Shown here in pieces: positions 25,356-35,300 of a stretch of 64,000 nt of DNA (position 1 is the first letter of the stretch; each line of letters opens with the position of its first letter). The notes beneath the pieces are model-generated. The model was not told where the DNA came from. It ran no database searches and saw only the letters and a program-made list of their open reading frames with translations. A program made the translations under genes and the position numbers. Origin of the DNA: an uncultured Rhizobiaceae group bacterium (GTDB lineage: Bacteria; Pseudomonadota; Alphaproteobacteria; Rhizobiales; Rhizobiaceae); contig CALLUS010000005.1 of the NCBI GenBank assembly GCA_938010435.1, positions 1 through 64,000 of the forward strand, in the 5' to 3' direction.

Positions 25356-26651
25356 ATGGGAATTTTACTTCTTCTAAGCGTCTTCGCCTTTTGTGTGATT
25401 ATCGGAACGCCTGTCGCCTTCGCCTTGGGCATTGCGGCAATATCTGCGTTTTGGTTTGAAGGCTTACCGCTTTTTGTTGGTTTCCAGCGCATTGTCGCAG
25501 GCATCAATGTATATGCTTTCATGGCGATTCCGTTTTTCATCTTCGCTGGCGAACTCATGTTCCATGGTGGAATTGCAATGCGGCTGGTGCGGTTTGCACA
25601 GGCTGCTGTCGGCGCAGTGCGCGGCGGCCTTGGTGTCGTGAACGTTCTGTCGTCCATGCTTTTTGGCGGCATTTCTGGTTCAGCCATTGCTGATATTTCT
25701 GCCCTTGGCTCCATCCTCGTGCCAGTGATGAAAGACAAAGGGTATGACGCAGATTATGCGGTCAACGTGACTGTCACTTCTTCGATCGCCGGAATCATCA
25801 TACCGCCTAGCCACAACATGATTATTTATGCATTGGCCGCTGGAGCAGGCGTTGCTGGTTCTGTTTCGATTTCCAAACTATTCCTGGCCGGAGTTGTGCC
25901 CGGTGTTCTGATGTGCCTTTGCTTAGCTTTCGCCGCCTACTTGGTCGCGGTAAAACGGGGATACAGGGCAGAAAAATTTCCCGGTCTTTCAGCCGTGCTC
26001 ATGACGTTCCTATTCGCCATTCCAGGTCTGCTAACTGCTGTCATCATTGTTGGCGGCGTATTGTCTGGCATTTTCACGGTGACCGAATCTGGTGCCTTTG
26101 GCGCGATATACGCTCTATTCGTGACGCTGTTTGTTTATCGCAGCTTGTCTTGGCACGGGTTCAAGACCGCTGTGGTCTCGTCCGTTCGCACCACGTCAAT
26201 GGTGATGATCTTGATCGCTTGCGCTGGGGCCTTCGCCTACATGCTGACCTTCTATCGTGTTCCCGACAAAACGGTCGAGCTTGTGACGGGCATCACTGAT
26301 AATCCGATTATGATCTTGCTGATGATCAACGCCGTCTTGCTGATACTCGGCATGATTATGGACATGGCCGCTTTGATCTTGATCTGCACCCCCATCTTCC
26401 TGCCTGTGGCGCACAGCCTCGGAATGGATCCGTTGCAATTCGGTATTATGATGTTGGTCAACTTAGGATTGGGACTTTGCACACCACCAGTGGGAACCTG
26501 CCTGTTTGTGGGCTGCGCGGTTGGCAAAATACCGATTGAACAGGCGGTTCGTACGATCTGGCCGTTCTATTTGGCGATCTTTGCGGCTCTTATGCTGATT
26601 ACTTTCGTTCCCGCGATCTCGTTGACACTGCCCAATTTGCTGACGCAATAG
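25356..26651 (+). CDS. dctM: TRAP transporter large membrane subunit DctM
   Basis: A 431-residue, about 12-helix permease of the DctM/SiaM elevator type. Conserved features are the FMAIPFFIFAGELM segment, GGISGSAIADISALG (substrate and Na+ site hairpin), IIPPSHNMIIY, and the second hairpin near NLGLGLCTPPVGTCLF. It moves the organic acid into the cytoplasm with sodium. The length is as expected for the family. Confidence 0.92.
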   Translation: MGILLLLSVFAFCVIIGTPVAFALGIAAISAFWFEGLPLFVGFQRIVAGINVYAFMAIPFFIFAGELMFHGGIAMRLVRFAQAAVGAVRGGLGVVNVLSSMLFGGISGSAIADISALGSILVPVMKDKGYDADYAVNVTVTSSIAGIIIPPSHNMIIYALAAGAGVAGSVSISKLFLAGVVPGVLMCLCLAFAAYLVAVKRGYRAEKFPGLSAVLMTFLFAIPGLLTAVIIVGGVLSGIFTVTESGAFGAIYALFVTLFVYRSLSWHGFKTAVVSSVRTTSMVMILIACAGAFAYMLTFYRVPDKTVELVTGITDNPIMILLMINAVLLILGMIMDMAALILICTPIFLPVAHSLGMDPLQFGIMMLVNLGLGLCTPPVGTCLFVGCAVGKIPIEQAVRTIWPFYLAIFAALMLITFVPAISLTLPNLLTQ

Positions 26652-26736
26652 GTCAATCAACGGGAGAGAGCGTGGCCTTGACTAGGAAGTCTGCTGCTGG
26701 TCAAAAAAACCTTTGCAGCGCTAACGGAGCTTTACT

Positions 26737-27561
26737 TTGGCTATTTTTGAAACTGATCGTCCAAAAGCCTCTCGCTTAATCGTTACCGGTGCTGGTGGTG
26801 GAATTGGAACCGCTATTCGAGGCCAATTGGACCATCTGGCAGACGAAGTTGTCTTGTCAGATTTAGCGGATGTGACGGTTTCTGGAAACGAACGGTCGCA
26901 ACCATGCGACCTTACCGATCTTGAATCGGTTCGGGTATTGTTTAAGGGCGGTGGCGATGTGTTGCACTTCGGCGGACAATCTTTGGAAGCGCCGTTTCAA
27001 AACATTCTCGAAGCCAATTTGGTTGGAACATACAACCTTTATGAAGCCGCACGTTTGGAAGGTGTTCGTCGCGTTCTGTACGCTTCATCGAACCATGCAA
27101 TCGGGTTCCACAGTCGTGAGAACACGTTAGATGCCGGGAGCCCAACGATACCCGATACCCTTTACGGCGTGTCGAAGGTTTATGGTGAGGGGTTGGCACA
27201 ATTGTATTTCCATAAATTTGGTATCGAAAGTCTTTTGCTCAGAATTGGTTCCTGCTTCCCGAAACCGTCGGATCTGCGACAGCTCTCAACATGGTTGAGC
27301 TACGGCGATTTAATACGGTTGATTGAGCGGATGATAGAAACACCGGAATTGGGTTGTCCTGTTGTCTATGGCGCATCCAATAATAGCGAAGGGTGGTGGG
27401 ACAACTCACTTGTCGGTTTTCTTGGTTGGAAACCCCAAGACAGTGCTGACGATTACCGGGACGAATTGATCGCCAAGTGCGAAGCACCTGATCCGCTTGA
27501 TCCAGCGGTTGCGTTTCAAGGCGGTGCGTTTGTTAAAATGGATCATCCAGGAAGTAAGTAG
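26737..27561 (+). CDS. udh: NAD-dependent uronate dehydrogenase
   Basis: A 274-residue extended SDR. The Rossmann motif is VTGAGGGIGTAIR (~16-28), followed by the VLHFGGQS loop, YASSNHAIGFH (~112-122) and YGVSKVYGEGLA with catalytic Tyr and Lys. The SSNH-IGF segment and the overall length match bacterial uronate dehydrogenases, which oxidise galacturonate or glucuronate to the aldaro-lactone. The start is TTG with GGAG 8 bases upstream. It follows dctM by 85 bases, and the SMP-30 lactonase that would take the lactone is convergent beside it. Confidence 0.85.
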   Translation: MAIFETDRPKASRLIVTGAGGGIGTAIRGQLDHLADEVVLSDLADVTVSGNERSQPCDLTDLESVRVLFKGGGDVLHFGGQSLEAPFQNILEANLVGTYNLYEAARLEGVRRVLYASSNHAIGFHSRENTLDAGSPTIPDTLYGVSKVYGEGLAQLYFHKFGIESLLLRIGSCFPKPSDLRQLSTWLSYGDLIRLIERMIETPELGCPVVYGASNNSEGWWDNSLVGFLGWKPQDSADDYRDELIAKCEAPDPLDPAVAFQGGAFVKMDHPGSK

Positions 27562-28467
27562 CTATTTCAGTTTCATGCGCGGTTCCGGAAAGCCGGTGAA
27601 AGGCACATCAATGCGAAGAATGCGACCATCTGGTGCGTCGGACGCGGTTCCTTCTCCAATGCTGGTAACGAACAACGTGTTCAAATCGGCACCTCCGAAA
27701 CAAGGCTTTGACGGACGTTGAACAGGAAGCAGGATGCGTAAGTTGACTTCACCATCTGAGGTCAATCGCAGCAGTTCACCGCCGCCAACGCCAGCCATCC
27801 AATAACCACCTTCACTGTCCACGCAGGCACCGTCTGGCCGACCGGCAGTCACGTTGGTGTCGAAAAATTCGCGGCGATTGCTCAACGCACCCGACAATGC
27901 AGAATGATCGAATGCCCAGATTGTGCGAACGTCCGGCCAACTGTCAGACATATAGGCTGTTGCACCGTCAGGGCTGAACGCAAGCCCGTTTGCAATGTGC
28001 AATCCATCGGCAATTCGCTCGGCCTTCTCGCCATCGAAAACATACAAGTTGCCCAGAGCGGTCGAGCGATCACCAAGGGGAATCGTGCCCACATAGAAGC
28101 GACCAGCACGCGAAACAGCGCCGTCATTGGGACGGTTGCCACTTGCCTCACCGGGCAGATCAACGAGGTGTTCAAGAGTTTCTGTCTGGGGATCAAAGAG
28201 ATGCAGCCCACACGACAGCGCGACCAGAATACGATTGCTATCGGTAAGACCAAGGCACCCGATATGGGATGGCATATTCCAACACTGGCCGTCGCCCGTT
28301 TCAGGATCGCTGCAGTGCAAAATAGAGCGATCAATATCCACCCACCAAAGCCTCGAAATCCGGTCACACCAGACTATGCCTTCTCCTAATTCAGCTTTAG
28401 GCAGTCCATCAACCAGCTCAACGGAAGCATCGAAATTACCAGATGATGTGGGTGTCTCAGTCGACAT
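27562..28467 (-). CDS. SMP-30/gluconolactonase-family lactonase
   Basis: A 301-residue six-bladed beta-propeller of the SMP-30/LRE family. Metal-site residues are visible: Glu in AELGEGIVW (~28), Asn in NGLAFSPDG and Asp in AYMSDSWP. It hydrolyses sugar-acid lactones; next to udh an aldaro-1,4- or 1,5-lactone is the likely substrate. It is transcribed toward udh, with the stops adjacent, and is divergent from the RraA-like gene. No signal peptide is seen, so cytoplasmic action is expected. Confidence 0.85.
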   Translation of the reverse strand: MSTETPTSSGNFDASVELVDGLPKAELGEGIVWCDRISRLWWVDIDRSILHCSDPETGDGQCWNMPSHIGCLGLTDSNRILVALSCGLHLFDPQTETLEHLVDLPGEASGNRPNDGAVSRAGRFYVGTIPLGDRSTALGNLYVFDGEKAERIADGLHIANGLAFSPDGATAYMSDSWPDVRTIWAFDHSALSGALSNRREFFDTNVTAGRPDGACVDSEGGYWMAGVGGGELLRLTSDGEVNLRILLPVQRPSKPCFGGADLNTLFVTSIGEGTASDAPDGRILRIDVPFTGFPEPRMKLK

Positions 28468-28583
28468 TCATGGTCTCCACAAGGAAGTGAGTTTTTAGTT
28501 TTTCTCACAAATCGGTAGGCAGGCAGTTGAATGATGTCAAACCAACCTTAGACTTGTGCGATGACCTTTTGGAGTACACACAA

Positions 28584-29312
28584 ATGACCGACGTTACCAC
28601 GGTTTCAACCGAAACGATTGCTGTTTTGAAAAACGTCAGCACGGCAACCATCGCCACCTTGTTGTTCAAGCACGGTGTACGCAACGCCTTCGTTCAAGGT
28701 GTTGCGCGGCTTGGTGGAGACAAGCCCACAATGGTGGGGCCTGCGTTTACGTTAAGGTACATGGCTGCCCGTGAAGACACCGATCAATTGGTCGAGTTCC
28801 GAAGCCCTGGGCACCCTCAACGACAAGCTGTGGAGCAATGCCCTGAGGGGCATGTCTTGGTGATGGATTGCCGTCAAGATGCCTCCGCCGCATCTGCTGG
28901 TTCCATTCTCCTTACTCGACTGGAAGTTCGCGGCGGAGCCGGTGTGGTAACGGATGGAGGCATCCGCGATGCACAAGGGTCGGGTGAATTCACAATGCCA
29001 GTGTTTGCAGCAGGTCCATGCGCACTGACTAATCTGACCAAGCACCATGCCATCGACATCAACGTGCCTGTGAGTTGCGGAACTTGCCCGGTTTATCCTG
29101 GCGACATCATCGTGGGTGACGGCGATGGTGTGATGGTCATCCCTTCGCATCTAGCGGAAACCGTGGCTCAAGAAGCGCAACCGATGGAACTTTACGAGGA
29201 ATTCGTGCTCGAACAGGTTAGAGCCGGTGCATCCATTATCGGCCTCTACCCGGCAACCGATGAAAGCAACTTGGAGAAGTTCAACCAGTGGAAAGTCAGT
29301 AGAGGTTCGTGA
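28584..29312 (+). CDS. RraA-like (HMG/CHA aldolase-type) protein
   Basis: A 242-residue protein of the RraA/dimethylmenaquinone-methyltransferase-like fold. The core VVTDGGIRDAQGSG, with Arg and Asp for pyruvate/metal binding, is followed by PVSCGTCPVYPGDIIVGDGDG. Relatives are class II pyruvate aldolases (HMG/CHA aldolase) or the RNase E inhibitor RraA. Here aldol cleavage of a keto-sugar acid to pyruvate plus a semialdehyde would fit the GarR-like reductase. The start at 28584 has GGAG 9 bases upstream; an ATG at 28527 adds 19 atypical residues. Confidence 0.75.
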   Translation: MTDVTTVSTETIAVLKNVSTATIATLLFKHGVRNAFVQGVARLGGDKPTMVGPAFTLRYMAAREDTDQLVEFRSPGHPQRQAVEQCPEGHVLVMDCRQDASAASAGSILLTRLEVRGGAGVVTDGGIRDAQGSGEFTMPVFAAGPCALTNLTKHHAIDINVPVSCGTCPVYPGDIIVGDGDGVMVIPSHLAETVAQEAQPMELYEEFVLEQVRAGASIIGLYPATDESNLEKFNQWKVSRGS

Positions 29313-29714
29313 ACAGAAAACGTGATGCAACGGCTACATTAAAGCGTCCGTTTTAAGAGCGCGACCTCTGCCTCCGCAACGGTCGCTTTCAACCAAAAGC
29401 AGTATATTTCACATGTCATGGTCTCCGGACTGAGCCTTCCATCTCAATGTCCGTTATCGGACGAGAAAAATTCATACCGCAGCGTCCAATTTGGGGCGCA
29501 TAATCGACATTCGGAGAAATTCAGATCGGGCAGGGGATGTTCAGTGCTTTCGCCGCTCTATTCCCGCCATTGAAATGATACTGGTAAGTAGCTAGCTGGT
29601 TTCAAAAGCCGCCATTCAAAATTTACCGTTGGCGTTTTTCCATTCCGCTGTGGGAACGACTCTCTCCGTTGTGTCCCAGTGCTCCACGATCTTACATAAT
29701 TTGTGAAGTTTTTT
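29313..29714. other. Intergenic region between catabolic cluster and defence locus
   Basis: No supported gene. A weak GCGACC/GGTCGC inverted repeat at about 29361-29391 could end the RraA-like transcript. Nothing else recognised. Confidence 0.35.
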
Positions 29715-30620
29715 TTATGCCAAATTCTTTGCTATCAGCTCAAAACCAAGGGCTATTTTGTTCAACATGAACAAAGCTGCAATCAATGATAAAATTGATA
29801 TTGACCGCTTAGCTGCAGTTGCAGGGTCAGACAGATAGACCGAACCAACGAATGGGCCAAGTATTATACCTGCACTGACAAGCATCAGCATTATATTATC
29901 CCAAATATTAGATGAGAAAATATTGAATGGCATAAACTCCACAATCAAACGATCGATCATGAAAGTCAAAAAAAATGCTATCAAAGAAGCGCCAACATAA
30001 AGACGACTTTTAGGTTTTTTGGATTTTTTTCCCTTGAATGGCCAAACCAGGAATACAAAATAGTTAAGCACGACGATTATAACGATCAAAGCTTTTTGCC
30101 AGCCAACAGTGTCTACCTCATCGACATCGATATAGAAGGTATCGGCCAAAATCATGATCGCAACGGTGCTGACGGATGCTCCATCAGGATTCCAATCATA
30201 GAGTGCCGGAACGATGACAAAGGCGCTATAAAGGACGCCAACTGCAACACAGCTCAAGATGGCAATCGCTCTGAATTTGTTTGAAAGTTCCTCATTAGTT
30301 TCCTGCCAGGAGCTTCTGATGACGAAAGTTGTTGCGATCAATACCGTAATCAATCCTGCTGTTGTTTTTTCGAGATTTACATCTATCAAACTTGATAAAA
30401 GCTGCCATGGCCAAGCTATGATTTCGCGCCAGACTTGGGTGAGGGCTCTTATTTTTTGTGAAAGAGAGATGAACGTATCCATGTGAGAGAAGATACTGAA
30501 CGCAGTGACCAAAGTGCCGATAGTTGTTGCTGCAAAAGGAGTCTTCGCGAATTGGCATCGAAGGGTGTCATATTTCTGCTGCAAAGTTTCGCCTATCGAC
30601 ATAGAAAATTTCCAGTTCAT
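29715..30620 (-). CDS. Multi-pass membrane protein of the SEFIR/STAND locus
   Basis: About 301 residues with some seven or eight hydrophobic segments (e.g. AGLITVLIATTFVIRSS, ALIVIIVVLNYFVFLVWPF, LYVGASLIAFFLTFMI, IMLMLVSAGIILGPFVGSVY). No family recognised. It lies 165 bases downstream of the SEFIR gene on the same strand. In bacterial immunity a membrane protein beside a TIR/SEFIR or STAND gene can be the killing effector, but that is only inference. No good Shine-Dalgarno was found; ATGs at 30620 and 30602 are both possible. Confidence 0.6.
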   Translation of the reverse strand: MNWKFSMSIGETLQQKYDTLRCQFAKTPFAATTIGTLVTAFSIFSHMDTFISLSQKIRALTQVWREIIAWPWQLLSSLIDVNLEKTTAGLITVLIATTFVIRSSWQETNEELSNKFRAIAILSCVAVGVLYSAFVIVPALYDWNPDGASVSTVAIMILADTFYIDVDEVDTVGWQKALIVIIVVLNYFVFLVWPFKGKKSKKPKSRLYVGASLIAFFLTFMIDRLIVEFMPFNIFSSNIWDNIMLMLVSAGIILGPFVGSVYLSDPATAAKRSISILSLIAALFMLNKIALGFELIAKNLA

Positions 30621-30784
30621 TATTTTGAAATTCAATAATAGAGAAATCTATACACCGAAGAAATTTTCTTTACGATCGATAGCTGTAACATGCCTACTTG
30701 TACTGAATATGATTGCACCAAGGTGCAGCGATTGTTTTGTCTTAGAAGCTTAATGTTGCACTGAGAATCGTGTGGTCTTGAAGG

Positions 30785-32245
30785 CTACCTCATTGTCCCA
30801 AGGTTTTCGTAGTTTGCCAATCTGGCAACATCTAGTTGATCCCACCCATCGTTGAATGACGGAGCCTTTTGCGTTTCTGCTGCGTATCCGGCCACTAGTT
30901 CATCTAGCGGGGTTCGATCTTCCAGCCCAAGAACGCTCAATAGTTTCGCAAATTCAGAAGCCGATTGTGCACGAGCAAACAACTCAAAAGCCTGATGTCT
31001 GAATCCTAGCAAATTAAGGGTGGTTGGATACCAACTGGCGTATTGTTGCTTGTTTTGAAGAGCCGAGCGAAGGAATAGAATGAAATCGGTTTGCATGATT
31101 TGATCAAAACGAAATCCGCTACTGGCGGCTCTTTCCTTTAGTTGATCCGCGTGCAGCGAAATGCGCCTTGCTTCCATTTCTTTGTTTCGGTGTTCGAGAA
31201 GTCGGTCGAAATGTCGAAAAACGGAATAGTCAGAAACTGCCATGCCGCCGTTTTCTCCACGCAGCGCGTCATAATATGGGCGACTAACAATGGTCTGAAA
31301 GATATCTGCACGGCCATATTGTATTGCGGCTGTGCAGATGTAGAGAAAGAGTTCGTGGGCAAAGAACCGATAGTTGTCAAAGTCAAATTCACGATACCGG
31401 CCCTTTTCAGGGGTTGCATGAAAATGTTCTAAAAAGCGTTCAAGGAAAGAGTGCAGCGCATCAGGATATCGCTGGTCCGTGTTTAAGCGCATTGCTGTTC
31501 GGACAAGTTCGATGACTTCGTTTCTATATGGTAGAAAAGAATTGTAGTTTTCGATTATGTCATCCGACAAAGGGTCCGTTTCAGAGTCAATTCGAAATGC
31601 TGGAAGTTGGTTTGTAAGTATCTCCAAAAAGTCGGATGTTGCGGAAAAAGCGTGAGGACGACTGTTTTGCAATGCATCCATCGCACGGCGGTGGGCAGCA
31701 CTGGTGGCTAGAACAATTGTCGATTCACCTTGATTTAGATAATTAGGAGCCTTTCCGATTGCAGGCTTTTTGTGCAGTGGCTTATCATAAATCCATCGGA
31801 TGAGTTGCTCGAAACTATCCGTGGCACGGCTTGGATCTGTAAAGTCAATGAAGATGCGTGAAGTGTAGTAGGAAGGCAGATACGCTTTGCCATTCTCATC
31901 TTTTTCAAATACGAGCGCTGCAAATTTCCCCTGATTTTCACCTTGGTATACTTTAGCGGATATGATTTGAGCTTCGGTTCCGGCACCGCCTTCTCTCTGA
32001 TCGGACTTTTCAGAATATATTCGGTCAGAAATGATGATAACTTTGGCAACATTGGGGTCTACGACCATTTGTTCCATAAATGCTGTCGCTTCTTCTCCCT
32101 CTTTCAGATCCCATTTATCCAAAATAACGTCTACTCCCGATTCCCTGAGATCGGTTGCGAGATCTAAAACACGGGCCTCGTGTTCTGGGGTGCTCCAGCT
32201 GTATGAAATAAACGTTCTGGGAGGGGAGGGGACGGTGTTTGACAT
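30785..32245 (-). CDS. SEFIR-domain (TIR-like) protein
   Basis: A 486-residue protein. The N-terminal ~150 residues form a SEFIR/TIR fold: RTFISYSWSTPEHEARVLDL, GVDVILDKWDLKEGEEA, VAKVIIISDRIYSEKSD and the FAALVFEKDENG region. The remaining ~330 residues are helical with no recognised motif. Bacterial SEFIR and TIR proteins are NAD-degrading effectors or signalling adaptors in anti-phage immunity. The start is the ATG at 32245, without a clear ribosome-binding site. It lies 73 bases downstream of the STAND gene, so a shared transcript is likely. Confidence 0.82.
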   Translation of the reverse strand: MSNTVPSPPRTFISYSWSTPEHEARVLDLATDLRESGVDVILDKWDLKEGEEATAFMEQMVVDPNVAKVIIISDRIYSEKSDQREGGAGTEAQIISAKVYQGENQGKFAALVFEKDENGKAYLPSYYTSRIFIDFTDPSRATDSFEQLIRWIYDKPLHKKPAIGKAPNYLNQGESTIVLATSAAHRRAMDALQNSRPHAFSATSDFLEILTNQLPAFRIDSETDPLSDDIIENYNSFLPYRNEVIELVRTAMRLNTDQRYPDALHSFLERFLEHFHATPEKGRYREFDFDNYRFFAHELFLYICTAAIQYGRADIFQTIVSRPYYDALRGENGGMAVSDYSVFRHFDRLLEHRNKEMEARRISLHADQLKERAASSGFRFDQIMQTDFILFLRSALQNKQQYASWYPTTLNLLGFRHQAFELFARAQSASEFAKLLSVLGLEDRTPLDELVAGYAAETQKAPSFNDGWDQLDVARLANYENLGTMR

Positions 32246-32318
32246 CAACTAAGTGGCCCATGGAGGATTTTACTATGACGGCTTTGCATACAGACTTCCT
32301 TCGCAGAACGTGACAATT

Positions 32319-35300
32319 TCAAAGGCTTGGAAACTCAGACAAAATTTCATTCAATTCATCCAAGTTACCAAACCCTAACGTTGGGGCAGTCGTTTTCAAT
32401 ATCTCTACTGGTGCCGACAAGCTGGTCAATTGCAATGCTGCTTCGATAGACCGTTCGTTAAGTGACGGATTGACCAATAGGAAACGTTGGCGCTCCCAAA
32501 CGAATTGCCATTTGTGCTTTAACCAAGGCAGTATCAGTTCGGCAAATAAACGATAATTTCCGGTCAAATGAGCAACCTGTAAAGTCTTGAGAGAAAATTC
32601 AAAAACGTGTCTCGGTGTAGCTTTTTGGTCCGTTTTTAAACTCGAACTCTCCAAAAATATGATGTTCGCAAAACTGGTGTTAAAATCTGGAGTAGGCCCA
32701 AAACTCTGTAGTCGATCCAAAAACTTTGGTCGTAAAGTATAGCCCGACGACCGGTTTAGTTCTTCAATAACCGAACCCATTTGTGCAACTTCATCGTAAA
32801 GAACACAGTTCACACAAAAAAGTAACACAAACTGCTCAGCTGAATCTGCATGCTGGACATGTTGTGGTTTCGTAGCTCGCGGTATTTTCGCAAACGTTAC
32901 ATTTTCTACATCGAAAACATTTTCATGTCCGCCTTTGGCTAGGACGTAAGAACGATTGGCGATCGTATCTTGAAGAGCTTCTGAAAATACTTTTTGATCA
33001 AGGTTCAACAACCCTTTATGCATTTTGCTGAATGCTAATAACAATTGACCTTCCACAACTGGGCCTTCAGGTAAAAATCTATCGAGACCATCTGTAATTC
33101 CAGCGTTCAATCCCGCATGATTCTCAACCTTTGCAAGCATGTACCAAGCTAATTCTATCGGCGGGATGTATCGATCAATCATAGCCGGGTGTGGTTCAGG
33201 ATTGCTTAAGCAACCGGGGTAGATTCTGGTTTCTTCATCGTTGTCCAGTAGACGTTGGTCCCCAGTGACATTTTGATCTAACCATAACAAAACGTGTCGA
33301 CACATAGCATGGCAGTGCGCTGTTTGTACGTTCTGCTTTGGTTCCAGCTGGCCTAATTCTGTTAACACTGCTGCTAAGTCGAGGAGGCAGGTTTTACGGT
33401 CTCCATAATGCCAACTTGCTAGCGCAGCGTCTGCCAACAATCCAATACGCATCGTAATCATATCCGGAAGGTCCGTCTGTCCAGCTGCTTTGCTTCCGTA
33501 TAGATAGTACTGCCGTGCTGCTTCCATGTCTCCCTGCTTTTCAGCACTTATCGCAGCGTCTCTGCCAAGAAATGCTTTTTCCACATCACTTAGTGGTGCG
33601 TCGCTTTCGATTAATTTCTTCGAGAGAGCTAGGCTTTCTTCATGCTCATCCGAGTGATACAAAATCTTTGCCTTTGCACGCACCAACTCTGAGTTGGTGC
33701 GGCCATACAGATCCAAACCTGTATTTATTACGTCGAGTGCGCGTTCCTTCTTACCTCCGTATTCATCAAGAATTATGGCCTGATATTTGCGGCAGCAAAC
33801 TGCAAGATTTGTATGTTTCCAATTGACCGCTAGTTTTTCCAAGTCAGCAAATATTGCGCTGTGAACTTCAGGTTCAATGGAATCTGCTTTGTGCTCATGG
33901 AGCCACGCGCCAGTGACCAGCATGTCAACATCGAAGTCTTTGTGACCAAATGGTGCTAAAAGTGTTTCACGTAGTTTTGTGGGAGACGCATTCAAATATT
34001 CAAAAACTAAAGAAAGGTCAGCGATTTTTATGAGTTGTCTGCATTGATTTAGAAACATAAACCCAATTGTTGTGACACCTCTATCCTCAAACTTTAGGAT
34101 GTCTTCCAAAATTTCTGAGGGAACCTCACTTTCCTTGTTCTCAAGAATTTTATTCATTTTACCAATGACGCCGACAAAATGTGTGCCCAATTGGCTATTC
34201 GACATCGCGAGCAGTAATTTGGAGTACACAACTAGCCTCATTGCCGCGCGAGGAGCACTATGCGCAACATTTTCTGCTTCTCTCTCGAAGCAATCCAGTG
34301 CATTCTTAAGCTTGATTGAGGAGTCGTCCTGGCGGTTTATAAGCAATACCTGTACGCCACGAAACATCTGGCTGATTGAAGCATCATCAGGGTAGGCAGA
34401 TACGTCAGTTCTAAACAACGTAAACATCGACAGGTACGGCGCCAGCATTTCAAGTTCATCTTCGTTGGAGTTCAAAACCGCCATACACAGCTTGAACATT
34501 GCGGCCTTGTTTCCGCTAGTCCAAGCGGCAATTAGAGCTGAATTCATATCAGTGACGTCAAATCTATTTCCTTTCGTCAAAGAGCCTGCGACCGAGTACT
34601 GAATTGCTTTTTGTTCGTCACTGGAGAGTGTTTTGTTAGCGTAGTCTAAAAGCAGTGGTGAAAGATTGAACCGATCGCTTTCATCCTGGTCAATCCACGA
34701 CCCACACAAGCTGTCTAACACAACACCTGGATCTGAAATGGGCGGCGCAACCTTAGCTACGTCGAGTACAAGTTCTCGGCTGAAACCACCAACCTTCAAC
34801 GACAAGCGTTCGAGCAGTTGCCGACTTGAGGCCGGGAGATCGTCCAATAGCCGCTGGCGAGTGCGTTTTCTAACGTCATCAATAGCTGATGAACCCACAA
34901 TTAGTGAATTGAGTGTCTGTAATTCTTTAACCGGCCAACCAGAAGCTGCCATGCTTTGAATGAACGCGATTGCAAGTTGAGGATGCCCCCCGCCAGACAC
35001 CAGATGAACGTATTTGGCCCATGTTTTGTGGCTTACTTCAATTTTGGAAAGAATCTCTTTGATGTCTTCTTCACAGAACTCGTTGAGGTTTGTAAGAATT
35101 GATTTGTGTAGGCTCGCCGAGAATAAAAAGTCAGCAGACGGCGGGTTAGAAGCTGTTATTGTGAGCAACACATCAGAACGAAAGGCCGCGTGGAATAGAT
35201 AGTTCAAATTATCCAGTACCGACGGCCCTAACGCACAATCAAGATCATCTACGATTAGGCCGCGTAACCCTGAGCCCGATATCGCGCCCGCCGCCTCCAT

